Assembly: GCF_024723255.1 (NCBI RefSeq)
Contig: NZ_JANIAC010000002.1
Coordinates: forward strand, 310,001-374,000
Length of the DNA stretch: 64,000 bases
Direction of reading: 5' to 3'
From: Aestuariibaculum sp. M13
GTDB taxonomy: Bacteria > Bacteroidota > Bacteroidia > Flavobacteriales > Flavobacteriaceae
Positions 9,734 through 19,061 of this stretch are shown piece after piece; the first letter of the stretch is position 1, and each line of letters opens with the position of its first letter. Below the pieces are notes generated by a model that was not told the DNA's origin, searched no databases, and was given only the letters and a program-made list of their open reading frames with translations. The translations under genes and the position numbers were made by a program.

Positions 9734-9841
9734 ATGAATCTTTTAACCCAAAATATTAGCACAATGCATCCTTTTTCTTCAAAAGGATACACTACTATTT
9801 TCGGTACAACTACAATTATTACAACCCCTTGGGGTTGCTAA
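9734..9841 (+). CDS. Threonine operon leader peptide (attenuation)
   Basis: A 35-codon ORF beginning MNLLTQNISTMHPF, followed by a regulatory-codon run YTTIFGTTTIITTPWGC and a TAA stop. Seven of the last 17 codons are Thr and three are Ile, the end products of the pathway that the downstream genes feed. This is the signature of a leader peptide whose ribosome pausing senses charged tRNA-Thr and tRNA-Ile, as known for enterobacterial thrL. An internal in-frame ATG at 9764 gives a 25-codon alternative. It follows a good promoter and its stop overlaps a hairpin. The assignment is inferred from sequence; the gene is too short for standard gene finding. Confidence 0.8.
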   Translation: MNLLTQNISTMHPFSSKGYTTIFGTTTIITTPWGC

Positions 9842-9885
9842 TTATATATTCTTCAGGCTCATTTTGTAATTCTACAATTACAACC
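9821..9885 (+). promoter_or_regulatory. Competing RNA hairpins of the thr attenuator
   Basis: CAACCCC (9822-9828) can pair with GGGGTTG (9831-9837), overlapping the leader stop codon. The same GGTTG-C-TAATT segment (9833-9844) can instead pair with AATTACAACC at 9876-9885. That downstream segment can also form its own hairpin TTGTAATT-CTAC-AATTACAA (9864-9883). The pairings exclude each other, as expected for ribosome-position-dependent attenuation. A long U run is missing, so the terminating form is not certain. Confidence 0.55.
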
Positions 9886-9923
9886 AAACAACATATTTAA
9901 CTAAACAAACAATTTCTTAAAAC

Positions 9924-12371
9924 ATGAAAGTTTTAAAATTTGGAGGAACATCTGTAGGTTCATCGAAAAACATCAACAACGTTATAAATATATTAGAAAA
10001 CTATTCTAAAAACGATACCATTGCTTGTGTGGTTTCGGCTGTTGGTGGCATTACAGACAAACTGCTTTTAGCTGGTAAACAGGCTCAAAATAAAGAGCAA
10101 CAATATATCGATACCTTTAACTTAATTAAAGACATTCATTTTAACATTATTAATGAACTTAATTTAGGAAACAGTTCATCAATCATTTCTTTTGTAGATG
10201 AAAAATTAAATGCCCTTAAAAGTTTATTAGATGGTATCTTTTTAATTAATGAATTATCGCCAAAAACATCTGATAAATTAGTTAGTTTTGGCGAATTATT
10301 ATCATCGTACATTATTGCTGAAACAATGAAGAATCGGGGCATTTCAGCTAATTCTAAAAACTCACAGGAGCTCATCGTTACTAATTCCAACTTCACAAAA
10401 GCAGAAGTTAAATACGACTTAACAAATAAAAATATTCAGGACTATTTTAATAGTGCTACTCAAAAAATTACCATTCTTCCGGGGTTCATTTCAAAATCTA
10501 AATTAGGCGAACAAACTACTTTAGGTCGTGGAGGATCGGACTTTACAGCTGCTATTGTTGCCGCTGCTTTAAAAGTGGAACAATTAGAAATCTGGACAGA
10601 TGTAAGTGGTATGTTTACGACTAATCCAAAACTAGTCAAGCAGGCCTACCCTATTGAAAAAATATCGTATCAGGAAGCTATGGAATTATCGCACTTTGGA
10701 GCTAAAGTATTATACCCTCCAACAGTGCAACCTGTACTGGACTTAAATATTCCTATTCATATAAAAAACACTTTAGAGCCGGAAGCTGCCGGAACCGTAA
10801 TTTCTAACGATGAAGCTCCTGTAAATGGCTCTGTAGTAAAAGGGATTAGTAATATTAGTAACATTGCCTTGCTGACTTTAGAAGGCAGTGGTATGGTTGG
10901 TATTCCGGGTTTTTCGAAGCGTTTATTTGAAACCTTATCTCAGGAAAAAATTAATGTGATTTTAATCACTCAGGCGTCATCTGAACATTCTATATGTTTA
11001 GGTATTGATGAAAAGGATGCAGATTTAGCGAAATCGGCCATAGATGCGACGTTTGAAAACGAAATTCAGCTTCATAAAATCAATCCGATTATTGTTGAAA
11101 CCGGTCTTTCAATCATTGCTTTAGTTGGTGATAATATGAAAAACCACCAGGGTATTAGCGGAAAAATGTTTAGCGCTTTAGGTCGAAACAATATTAATAT
11201 ACGTGCCATTGCCCAAGGAGCATCAGAGAAAAACATTTCAACGGTTATTGCAGAAAAAGATGTAAAAAAGGCGCTTAATACGTTACACGAACAATTTTTC
11301 GAATCGAGAACCAAACAGCTAAACGTATTTATTACCGGCGTTGGTAATGTGGGTGAAAAATTAGTAGAGCAAATTAAACAACAACGTAAATATTTAAAAG
11401 AAAATTTAAAAATCAACTTGCGTATAGCTGGTTTATCGAATTCAAGAAAAATGATTTTCAATGAAGACGGCATCGAATTAAGTGACTGGAAAGAACAACT
11501 TGAAAACGGTGAGCAGGCTTCTTTGGATGGTTTCTTCGAAAAAACAAAATCTTTAAACTTACGCAACAGTATTTTCGTTGACGTAACTGCGAATAAGGAT
11601 GTAGCTTCACTTTACGAAAAATATTTGCGTCAAAGTATAGGCGTAGTTGCCTGTAATAAAATTGCATGCTCAAGCGATTATGACAATTATAAATTATTGA
11701 AGCGTCTATCTCTTAAATACAATGCGCCGTTTTTATTTGAAACTAATGTTGGTGCCGGTCTGCCTATCATGGATACACTTAATAATCTGGTGGCTTCTGG
11801 AGATAAAGTAACATCTATTCATGCCGTATTATCAGGGAGTTTAAACTTCGTTTTTAATAATTTTAATGATACAAATAAGTTCTATGATATTGTAAAACAG
11901 GCTGCAGCCGAAGGATACACAGAACCAGATCCACGAATTGATTTAAGTGGTGTTGATGTAGCCAGAAAAATTTTAATTCTTGCCAGAGAAAGTGGTATTG
12001 AAATGAATTTAGAAGATATTGAAAACACACCTTTCTTGTCGGAAGCCGGTTTAAAAAGTGACTCTGTAGACGATTTCTATCAGACTTTAATTGAAGATGA
12101 AGCTCATTACCAGGCATTATATGCGTCAGCGAAAGCGAAAGATTGCCAGTTAAAATATGTAGCCCAATTTAACAACGGAAAAGCAAGTGTTAGCTTACAG
12201 GAAATCCCAAGCGATCACCCGTTTTATAATTTGAAAGGTAGCGATAACATTGTTATGTTCTACACTAACCGTTACGCGAACCAACCAATGATTATAAAAG
12301 GAGCTGGTGCTGGTGCCGATGTAACGGCTTCTGGTTTATTTGCCGATATTATAAGAATTGGAAATAATTAA
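9924..12371 (+). CDS. thrA: Bifunctional aspartokinase / homoserine dehydrogenase I
   Basis: 815 residues, the usual length of the ThrA fusion. The aspartokinase domain (about 1-290) starts KVLKFGGTSVGSS, the ATP/aspartate-binding motif. Two ACT regulatory domains follow (about 310-460, with VGIPGFSKRLFETL and a second copy). The homoserine dehydrogenase domain from about residue 465 carries the NAD(P)-binding FITGVGNVGEKLV. It catalyses the first and third steps from aspartate to threonine in the cytosol, and the ACT domains allow feedback inhibition by threonine. It is the first gene of the thrA-thrB-thrC operon and lies behind the leader peptide. The start is fixed by the conserved N-terminus. 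Confidence 0.97.
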   Translation: MKVLKFGGTSVGSSKNINNVINILENYSKNDTIACVVSAVGGITDKLLLAGKQAQNKEQQYIDTFNLIKDIHFNIINELNLGNSSSIISFVDEKLNALKSLLDGIFLINELSPKTSDKLVSFGELLSSYIIAETMKNRGISANSKNSQELIVTNSNFTKAEVKYDLTNKNIQDYFNSATQKITILPGFISKSKLGEQTTLGRGGSDFTAAIVAAALKVEQLEIWTDVSGMFTTNPKLVKQAYPIEKISYQEAMELSHFGAKVLYPPTVQPVLDLNIPIHIKNTLEPEAAGTVISNDEAPVNGSVVKGISNISNIALLTLEGSGMVGIPGFSKRLFETLSQEKINVILITQASSEHSICLGIDEKDADLAKSAIDATFENEIQLHKINPIIVETGLSIIALVGDNMKNHQGISGKMFSALGRNNINIRAIAQGASEKNISTVIAEKDVKKALNTLHEQFFESRTKQLNVFITGVGNVGEKLVEQIKQQRKYLKENLKINLRIAGLSNSRKMIFNEDGIELSDWKEQLENGEQASLDGFFEKTKSLNLRNSIFVDVTANKDVASLYEKYLRQSIGVVACNKIACSSDYDNYKLLKRLSLKYNAPFLFETNVGAGLPIMDTLNNLVASGDKVTSIHAVLSGSLNFVFNNFNDTNKFYDIVKQAAAEGYTEPDPRIDLSGVDVARKILILARESGIEMNLEDIENTPFLSEAGLKSDSVDDFYQTLIEDEAHYQALYASAKAKDCQLKYVAQFNNGKASVSLQEIPSDHPFYNLKGSDNIVMFYTNRYANQPMIIKGAGAGADVTASGLFADIIRIGNN

Positions 12372-12465
12372 AACTGTTATCTAACTAAAACAAGAAAGGA
12401 TGACATTACACAAACAAAATTCCAGCTTTTGCTCAAGTGCTGCTGAGAACTATTTATTAGAAAAG

Positions 12466-13389
12466 ATGAACGAAATAAAAATATTTTCACCTGCTACCGT
12501 TGCCAATGTGGCTTGTGGTTTCGATGTTTTAGGATTTTGCCTTGACAGTGTAGGAGACGACATGGTTATTAGAAAGGTAGAACGAAAAGGCATCCATATC
12601 ACACATATTGAAGGTTTCGATTTACCTTATAACGCTGAAGAAAATGTGGCCGGAGTTTCAGCTTTAGCCATGTACAATGCTATAGATGTGGACTTCGGTT
12701 TTGAAATTGAAATCTATAAAAACATCAAGCCAGGTAGTGGTATTGGTAGCAGTGCTGCCAGCGCAGTTGGTAGTGTTTTCGGTATGAACGAACTTATTGG
12801 TCGTCCGTTTAACAAAACGCAATTAACCGAATTTGCTATTAAAGGTGAAGCTTTAGCCAGTAAATGTGAACATGCCGATAACCTTGCGCCTGCCATGTTT
12901 GGTGGTTTTACTTTGGTAAAAAGTATCAGTCCTTTAGAGATTTTAGAAATCCCATCACCGGAAGATTTATACGCTACGATCATACATCCGCAAATAGAAA
13001 TAAAAACTTCAGAAGCCAGAGCCATTCTTCCAAAAGAGGTGGCGTTAAGCAATGCCATTACGCAATGGGCTAACTTTGGAAGTTTAATTCATGGTTTACA
13101 TACCAGCGATTATGGATTAATTCAGCGTTCACTTCAAGATGTCATTGTCGAACCTTACAGAAGTCAGTTAATTCCGAATTACCACGACGTTAAACAAGCT
13201 GTTATTGAAGCGGGAGCGTTAGGTGCCGGAATTTCAGGTTCAGGCCCTTCTATTTTTTCATTAAGTAAAGGGTTAGAAACGGCGCAAAAGGTTAAAGAAG
13301 CCATGAGTCAGGTTTACTCGAAGACAAATATTGATTTCGAAATTCACGTGACTAAGATTAACACTAACGGAATTAAAGTTTTAAACTAA
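12466..13389 (+). CDS. thrB: Homoserine kinase
   Basis: 307 residues from the ATG at 12466, chosen because the conserved GHMP-kinase N-terminus begins here (MNEIKIFSPATVANVACGFD). An in-frame ATG at 12400 would add 22 residues of low-complexity sequence (NSSFCSSAAEN), although it has a GAAAGG ribosome-site-like stretch just before it. The phosphate-binding loop PGSGIGSSAASA is intact, and a C-terminal GAGISGSGPSIF motif closes the active site. The enzyme phosphorylates homoserine to O-phosphohomoserine. It is the second gene of the thr operon. Confidence 0.93.
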   Translation: MNEIKIFSPATVANVACGFDVLGFCLDSVGDDMVIRKVERKGIHITHIEGFDLPYNAEENVAGVSALAMYNAIDVDFGFEIEIYKNIKPGSGIGSSAASAVGSVFGMNELIGRPFNKTQLTEFAIKGEALASKCEHADNLAPAMFGGFTLVKSISPLEILEIPSPEDLYATIIHPQIEIKTSEARAILPKEVALSNAITQWANFGSLIHGLHTSDYGLIQRSLQDVIVEPYRSQLIPNYHDVKQAVIEAGALGAGISGSGPSIFSLSKGLETAQKVKEAMSQVYSKTNIDFEIHVTKINTNGIKVLN

Positions 13390-13414
13390 CTATTCATCAT
13401 TATTTGATAATAAA

Positions 13415-14707
13415 ATGAACTATTACTCATTAAACCAACAAGCACTAAATACATCTTTTAGAGATGCCGTTATAAAAGGGTTGGCACCCGATAAAGGCTT
13501 ATACTTCCCTGAAAGTATTACACCACTTCCTCAGTCTTTTTTCGATAATATTGATAATTTGTCATATAGCGAAATTGCTTTCGAAGCTATTAAACAATTC
13601 GTTTCTCCTGAAATCCCGGAAGACATTCTAAAAACTATCGTTGAAGAAACCTTGTCTTTCGATTTTCCGATAGTGAAATTAAACGAAAACATTTCAACGC
13701 TTGAATTATTTCATGGCCCTACTATGGCCTTTAAAGATGTTGGAGCCCGTTTTATGGCACGTTGTTTAGGATATTTTAATCAAGATAACGATAAAGAGGT
13801 TACGGTTTTAGTTGCTACATCAGGTGATACTGGTGGTGCAGTTGCTAATGGTTTCTTAGGTGTAAAGGGTGTTAATGTAGTAATTCTTTACCCAAGCGGA
13901 AAAGTAAGCGATATTCAAGAAAAGCAGTTAACTACTCTCGGACAAAATATTAAAGCACTAGAAGTTAACGGCACGTTTGATGATTGCCAGGCCATGGTTA
14001 AAACAGCCTTTTTAGATGAAAGCTTAACCAGCCAGATGCAGCTAACATCGGCTAACTCTATTAATGTAGCGCGTTGGTTACCGCAATTGTTCTATTTTAT
14101 GTTTGCGTACAAGCAATTACACAAACAATATAAAGACATTGTATTTTCTGTTCCGAGTGGAAACTTTGGTAATATCTGTGCTGGTATGATGGCTCAACAA
14201 TTAGGGTTGCCAATCAAGCATTTTGTAGCTTCAAACAATGCTAATAATGTGGTAACGCGCTATTTGATTACGAAATTGTACGAACCAAAACCATCGGTTC
14301 AAACCATAAGTAATGCCATGGATGTTGGAGCACCGAGTAATTTTATCCGTATTCAGGAGATTTACAAAAACGATTTTGAAAACCTAAAAGAGAATTTAAC
14401 CTCTTTTAGTTATTCTGATGCTGAGACCAAAGAAGCGATGCTGGAAATGTACAAAGATTTCAACTACGTTGCCGATCCGCATGGCGCTGTAGGCTATTTA
14501 GGTTGTAAAGACTATTTGGAATTAGAACCAGATGCACATTGCGTATTTTTAGAAACGGCCCATCCAACAAAGTTTTTAGATATTGTTGAGGATGTCATTA
14601 AAGAAAAACAATCGTTTCCAGAACAAATTCAAGCAGTAATGGATAAAGAAAAAGAATCTGTAGTTATTTCTACTTACGATGATCTAAAAGATTTCCTTTT
14701 AAAATAA
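13415..14707 (+). CDS. thrC: Threonine synthase
   Basis: 430 residues, matching the bacterial fold-type II PLP enzyme. Lys107 in the motif FHGPTMAFKDVGARF is the residue expected to bind PLP, and SGDTGGAVANGF plus the SGNFGN phosphate-binding loop are intact. It converts O-phosphohomoserine to threonine and phosphate, the last step of the pathway. It sits 25 bp after thrB and the operon closes at the hairpin at 14713. Confidence 0.96.
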   Translation: MNYYSLNQQALNTSFRDAVIKGLAPDKGLYFPESITPLPQSFFDNIDNLSYSEIAFEAIKQFVSPEIPEDILKTIVEETLSFDFPIVKLNENISTLELFHGPTMAFKDVGARFMARCLGYFNQDNDKEVTVLVATSGDTGGAVANGFLGVKGVNVVILYPSGKVSDIQEKQLTTLGQNIKALEVNGTFDDCQAMVKTAFLDESLTSQMQLTSANSINVARWLPQLFYFMFAYKQLHKQYKDIVFSVPSGNFGNICAGMMAQQLGLPIKHFVASNNANNVVTRYLITKLYEPKPSVQTISNAMDVGAPSNFIRIQEIYKNDFENLKENLTSFSYSDAETKEAMLEMYKDFNYVADPHGAVGYLGCKDYLELEPDAHCVFLETAHPTKFLDIVEDVIKEKQSFPEQIQAVMDKEKESVVISTYDDLKDFLLK

Positions 14708-14712
14708 TACTG

Positions 14713-14743
14713 AAAAGCGTTTCAAATTGAAACGCTTTTTTTT
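14713..14743 (+). terminator. Terminator of the thr operon
   Basis: A perfect 13-bp stem AAAAGCGTTTCAA/TTGAAACGCTTTT around a single A (14713-14739), followed by more T residues. Its left arm recurs exactly after the next gene, at 16465. Confidence 0.9.
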
Positions 14744-14820
14744 TGTTCGAACGAATTGATATGAATGTTTATATTTACTACTCAAACTAAAACTTTCAAA
14801 TTTTCTACTTAAAATCAACT

Positions 14821-16461
14821 ATGAATTTTAAAAAATTTTCGACCCTAACCTTATCACTATCATTACTGATTTCTTGCGGGAAAGCAAATAAAACTCAAGA
14901 TAAAACAGAAACAACATCAAAACGTCCGAATATTATCTTTATCATGTCCGACGATCATGCTTATCAGGCTATAAGTGCCTATAGTGATAAGTTAACAACA
15001 ACACCAAATATTGACAGGATAGCCAACGATGGAATTTTATTTACCAATGCCTCAGTTACCAATTCCATATGTGCCCCATCAAGAGCAACAATTCTTACCG
15101 GAAAGCACACACATATTAATGGAAAAATAGATAACCTGTCCCCTTTTGACACCACTCAGGTTACATTCCCACAATTATTTCAAAAGGCGGGTTATCAAAC
15201 CGCAATGTTTGGAAAACTTCATTTTGGAAATAGTCCCAAAGGTGTCGATGACTTCATGATTCTTCCTGGACAAGGGAATTATATTAATCCTGATTTTATT
15301 ACTACAACCGGAGAAATAGTTAAGAAGGAAGGCTATGCTACAGATATTATCACAGATATGTCTATTGAATGGATGGATAAAAAAAGAGATACCACTAAAC
15401 CATTCTTATTAATGTATCTTCATAAGGCGCCACACCGTGCCTGGTGGCCTAAACCAGATAGGTTTAAAGCTTATTCTCAACGTACATTCCTTGAACCAGA
15501 GTCTTTATTCGACGATTATTCCAACAGAGGAACGGCTGCTAAAACTTCCGAGATGAACATATTAAATCACATGTTGTTGTCTTACGACTTGAAAGTGTTT
15601 CCTGAAACTGTTGATGCTCTTGGCGCAAACACCGATAAAAGAAACACAGGCATGTTCAATCACGGTGATTTTTCAAGAATGAATGAAGAGCAAAAAGCCT
15701 TATACATGCCTATTTTAGATGCTATCAATAAGGATTTTAAAGACCGTTGGCCAACAATGACTGATGAAGACAAAATGCGTTGGAAATACCAACGTTACAT
15801 GCAGGACTACTTAGCATGTATTTCTACTGTTGATGATAATATTGGTCGTGTTTTAGACTATTTAGAAGACCATGATTTAGAGGATAACACCATTGTAGTA
15901 TATACTTCCGATCAAGGGTTTTACTTAGGAGAACATGGCTGGTTCGATAAACGCTTTATGTATAACGAATCTTTCAGAACGCCTTTAATGATTAAATGGC
16001 CTAACCAAATTGAGCCAGGTATAACGAGTGATGAAATGGTTCAGAATTTAGATTTTGCACAAACCTTTTTAGAAGCAGCCGGAATAGCCATTCCTGATGA
16101 TATGCAAGGAGAAAGTTTGATGCCGCTACTAACAGGAAAAACCGAAGAATGGACTCGTGATGGTGTGTATTATCATTATTACGAATATCCTGCCGAACAT
16201 TCGGTTAAACGTCATTATGGTATAGCTACCAAGGAATTCAAACTCATTCACTTCTATTACGATGTTGATGAATGGGAGTTATACGACCTTAAAAACGATC
16301 CGCAAGAAATGAATAATGTTTACAACCATCCTGATTATGCTGAAGTTGTTACCAGACTGAAAAAAGAATTAGCAGAAATGCGTGTAAAATATAAAGACTC
16401 TGATGAATTAGATGAAAAATTTATAAACCGATATAAAGAAAAAAGGAATCAGCATTACTAA
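14821..16461 (+). CDS. Type I sulfatase, lipoprotein
   Basis: 546 residues. A lipoprotein signal ends in LISC (lipidated Cys19). The family S1 (alkaline-phosphatase superfamily) signature CAPSR sits at residues 84-88, so Cys84 should be oxidised to formylglycine by an anaerobic sulfatase-maturating enzyme or its oxygen-dependent counterpart encoded elsewhere. Metal ligands include Asp44/Asp45 (MSDDHAY) and a C-terminal YTSDQGFYLGEHGWFDKR block. The likely role is removal of sulfate esters from algal or animal glycans at the cell surface; the length and the HKAPHRAWW stretch recall N-acetylglucosamine-6-sulfatase/mucin-desulfating relatives, but the substrate cannot be fixed. No glycoside hydrolase or SusC/D pair adjoins it, so it is an isolated sulfatase bracketed by two similar terminators. 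Confidence 0.9.
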   Translation: MNFKKFSTLTLSLSLLISCGKANKTQDKTETTSKRPNIIFIMSDDHAYQAISAYSDKLTTTPNIDRIANDGILFTNASVTNSICAPSRATILTGKHTHINGKIDNLSPFDTTQVTFPQLFQKAGYQTAMFGKLHFGNSPKGVDDFMILPGQGNYINPDFITTTGEIVKKEGYATDIITDMSIEWMDKKRDTTKPFLLMYLHKAPHRAWWPKPDRFKAYSQRTFLEPESLFDDYSNRGTAAKTSEMNILNHMLLSYDLKVFPETVDALGANTDKRNTGMFNHGDFSRMNEEQKALYMPILDAINKDFKDRWPTMTDEDKMRWKYQRYMQDYLACISTVDDNIGRVLDYLEDHDLEDNTIVVYTSDQGFYLGEHGWFDKRFMYNESFRTPLMIKWPNQIEPGITSDEMVQNLDFAQTFLEAAGIAIPDDMQGESLMPLLTGKTEEWTRDGVYYHYYEYPAEHSVKRHYGIATKEFKLIHFYYDVDEWELYDLKNDPQEMNNVYNHPDYAEVVTRLKKELAEMRVKYKDSDELDEKFINRYKEKRNQHY

Positions 16462-16463
16462 TA

Positions 16464-16495
16464 AAAAAGCGTTTCAATTGTGGAACGCTTTTTTA
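16464..16495 (+). terminator. Terminator after the sulfatase gene
   Basis: A-rich stem AAAAAAGCGTTTC paired with GGAACGCTTTTTT (one G-T pair), loop AATTGT. The left arm is the same as in the thr terminator, so the sulfatase gene is bracketed by near-identical hairpins. Confidence 0.85.
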
Positions 16496-16630
16496 TTGAA
16501 GTAAATAACTCGTAAATTTATTATCTCAAATGTTTAAATATGTAATGCCCACTGTTAATAAGTTACAAACAAACCGATATGTTAATTAGGGCATTCCATC
16601 TGACAATAAAAAAAAATAAAATATAAACAG

Positions 16631-17191
16631 ATGAAATCAGAAAAGGAAAAAATGCTTGCCGGAGAGCCTTTCGATGCACATGGTGAAGAAATGATCGCCA
16701 TCAGAACCAAAGTAAAACATATTCTGCACAAACTAAACGTTACTGAATATTACACCGATAAGTTTCAGGATACCATAAATGAATTGTGCCCAAATTCGGC
16801 TAAAAACATTCACTTAGAACCACCTTTTTATTGTGATTACGGAGAAAATATTTTTGCCGGTGATGGCGTATTCATAAACTTTGGAGCTGTTATTCTCGAT
16901 GGCGCAAAAGTCTCTATCGGCAGAAAAACACTTATTGCTCCAGGCGTTCATATTTATACAGCGAGACATCCGCTAAATATTAAAGATAGACGCGTATGGG
17001 AAGACGTGCGCCCTATAACCATTGGTGAGGAATGCTGGATAGGTGGCCATGCAACTATATGCCCTGGAGTTACTATTGGCGACCGTTCAGTAATTGGTGC
17101 CGGATCGGTTGTTACAAAAGACATTCCTGCCGATTGTTTGGCGGTTGGTAATCCGGCAAGGGTTGTTAAACAATTAAATCAAAAGGACTAA
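16631..17191 (+). CDS. Maltose/galactoside-type O-acetyltransferase (left-handed beta helix)
   Basis: 186 residues, the normal size for the Maa/LacA/NodL family. The N-terminal MKSEKEKMLAGEPFD resembles the Maa start, and a helical cap (about 1-55) precedes hexapeptide repeats (about 60-180, e.g. IGRKTLIAPGVHIYT, VTIGDRSVIGAGSVV). The conserved His in the TARHPL segment is the expected catalytic residue. It transfers an acetyl group from acetyl-CoA to a sugar hydroxyl in the cytosol; the acceptor is unknown. It is followed 1 bp later by a small membrane protein gene, so the two are probably cotranscribed. Confidence 0.9.
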   Translation: MKSEKEKMLAGEPFDAHGEEMIAIRTKVKHILHKLNVTEYYTDKFQDTINELCPNSAKNIHLEPPFYCDYGENIFAGDGVFINFGAVILDGAKVSIGRKTLIAPGVHIYTARHPLNIKDRRVWEDVRPITIGEECWIGGHATICPGVTIGDRSVIGAGSVVTKDIPADCLAVGNPARVVKQLNQKD

Positions 17192-17192
17192 A

Positions 17193-17429
17193 ATGAATTT
17201 AACAGACTGGATTGGCTTCATTGGCGTTTCATTAATTCTCCTGGCTTATATTTTGAACGTTAGTAACAGAATTTCAAATACGCATATGGCTTTTATACTC
17301 CTAAATTTTATTGGAGCTTCAACAGCATGCTTTGCTTCAGTACTTTTAAACTACTGGCCCTTTATTATTTTAGAAGGTGTTTGGGCTACAGTGTCGTTAG
17401 TTTCCTTTTGGAAATACTTTAGGACCTAG
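17193..17429 (+). CDS. Small CBU_0592-like integral membrane protein
   Basis: 78 residues with three hydrophobic helices (about 4-22, 30-48, 53-72). It begins DWIGFIGVSLILLAYIL and ends in the WATVSLVSFWKYF segment, which resembles the short membrane proteins named after Coxiella CBU_0592. No biochemical function is known for that family. It starts 1 bp after the acetyltransferase gene stop, so it is likely translationally linked to it. Confidence 0.75.
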   Translation: MNLTDWIGFIGVSLILLAYILNVSNRISNTHMAFILLNFIGASTACFASVLLNYWPFIILEGVWATVSLVSFWKYFRT

Positions 17430-17442
17430 CTATGCAACGGTT

Positions 17443-18813
17443 TTAAAACTTTTGAATTTTTGATTTTTCTATAGCTTCGATTTGCTTTTTTAAACTACCT
17501 GTAATTACCATATTAGATTTTTCTAATAAAAAATCCATAGCATTATCATCAATTGATTTTTTTTCATAAAGTCCGGCTAAGGATAGATAATTATGATGTT
17601 GATTCAATAAAAATGAAAAGGCATTCTCTCCCTGACTATCTAAAATATATACATTAATGCCAAATACTACATTGTATTCAGATTCGTTTGGAGGAAAAAG
17701 AATTTCAGAAACTAAATGATAATCTGTGGTCACTTCATTTTCTTTAACAGCACTGATTAATGCTTTTAATCCATTCTGAAAAAATTCAAGCTGTCCCCTT
17801 CCACTCAATTCTCCTGGATATAAATTTGAAGCATTAAATGAGACATTAAGATTACCCTCTTGTTGAAGCATTTCAAACAATTGTTTTCCTGTAGACTGAG
17901 AATACATTATAGTATCGACAGTTCTTAATATTGTAGGATATACAGTTATTTTAGACTTTTTATAAGTACCTACAAACGTATCTAGTGCTTTATTTTCAGG
18001 CATAAATCCCATATCAATTTCAGGAACATACTTCAGCATAGATAAAAATTTATCTGTAGTATGATTAGTGCCTTTTAAATAAGCATCAGCAGATTTAGCA
18101 ATAATCTTCTCATTTAAAACACCTTCATAAATATTAAAGCCATCAATAGCTCCCAACCAAGTTTTATCTTGTAAATAACCCGATTTTCCAAGGTAGGCAT
18201 ACATATTACTCAAGTGCTCTATAGTATTTTCTATATGATTGTCTTTGCTTTTAGATCCAATAAGAACACCGTCTATGTAAAACTTAATCACTTTATTATC
18301 AAAAGTAGTTACCACATGATGAAATTTTGCATCTTGTAAAAAGGTAGTAGCTACATCTGTGCCTGAAGCCCAAGGTGCTGTATAATTTTTACAGGATATA
18401 GTTGTAACACTTGATTGGTTATTACATAATGATTGAAATACATAATCTACACCATAATTTCCTAAAGTATTTCCAAAATAGGAAAACATAGTATGTAAGT
18501 CATTACCTCCTCCTGCTAATAAAAAGGCTTCTAGGGAAAAGGACTTGTAGTTGTTAATCTTGATTATATCGGCTGGTAAATCTACATATTGATCTAACGC
18601 ATACGCTAAATACATGCCATTAGTTATTTTACCGCCTTTAACAATACCATGAGCATCTCCTACAACATCATTAGGAGAGCCATCGTTAAAAGTATAGGAA
18701 TGCCTTAATACCGGTTTTTGTGCTTGAATTTGAAGACAAAAAGACAATAGAATTAAGCAAAAAAACATAATCTTTATGTTTAGCCTAGTGTTTATATCTA
18801 AATATAAAATCAT
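17443..18813 (-). CDS. Secreted LamG-domain protein
   Basis: 456 residues from the first ATG, which supplies the basic residues before the hydrophobic stretch MFFCLILLSFCLQIQAQ. A start at 18768 would remove that n-region. Residues about 35-245 form a concanavalin/LamG-like fold (LRHSYTFNDGSPNDVVGDAHG, HHVVTTFDNKVIKFYIDGVLIG). The C-terminal 180 residues contain a second, OmpA/secretin-like region (ITVYPTILRTVDTIMYSQSTG) that I do not recognise with confidence. There is no T9SS sorting tail. The role is unknown, possibly periplasmic or outer-membrane carbohydrate or protein binding. It converges on the small membrane gene. Confidence 0.65.
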   Translation of the reverse strand: MILYLDINTRLNIKIMFFCLILLSFCLQIQAQKPVLRHSYTFNDGSPNDVVGDAHGIVKGGKITNGMYLAYALDQYVDLPADIIKINNYKSFSLEAFLLAGGGNDLHTMFSYFGNTLGNYGVDYVFQSLCNNQSSVTTISCKNYTAPWASGTDVATTFLQDAKFHHVVTTFDNKVIKFYIDGVLIGSKSKDNHIENTIEHLSNMYAYLGKSGYLQDKTWLGAIDGFNIYEGVLNEKIIAKSADAYLKGTNHTTDKFLSMLKYVPEIDMGFMPENKALDTFVGTYKKSKITVYPTILRTVDTIMYSQSTGKQLFEMLQQEGNLNVSFNASNLYPGELSGRGQLEFFQNGLKALISAVKENEVTTDYHLVSEILFPPNESEYNVVFGINVYILDSQGENAFSFLLNQHHNYLSLAGLYEKKSIDDNAMDFLLEKSNMVITGSLKKQIEAIEKSKIQKF

Positions 18814-19028
18814 TACAACCTATTTAAAAACAGCTATTTAAATTACTAAATAATCTGATTTAAAACCACAATAAACTTCAATATTTAACTATATAAGTTA
18901 AGTTTTATATATAAAATAGGTTTTACATTATAATTCAATGTATAACATTTTGTGAACCATTTAAATTCAAAACTATTTCTTAAGTTCTTTTTAACTTTAT
19001 ATAAAATCAGGTATCTATAAAATTTCAA

Positions 19029-19036
19029 TACATTTG
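19029..19036 (+). promoter_or_regulatory. Promoter -7 element for gcvT
   Basis: TACATTTG matches the flavobacterial TAnnTTTG element 25 bp before the gcvT start. No TTG is present at the right spacing upstream, so the match is partial. Confidence 0.4.
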
Positions 19037-19061
19037 CGTCACAAACTAAAATATTACGTAA

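Noticed and set aside
12400-12465. 22-codon upstream extension of thrB as the true start
   Set aside because: The family N-terminus begins at MNEIKIFSP; the extension is low-complexity. It could still be a short translated leader, but evidence favours 12466.
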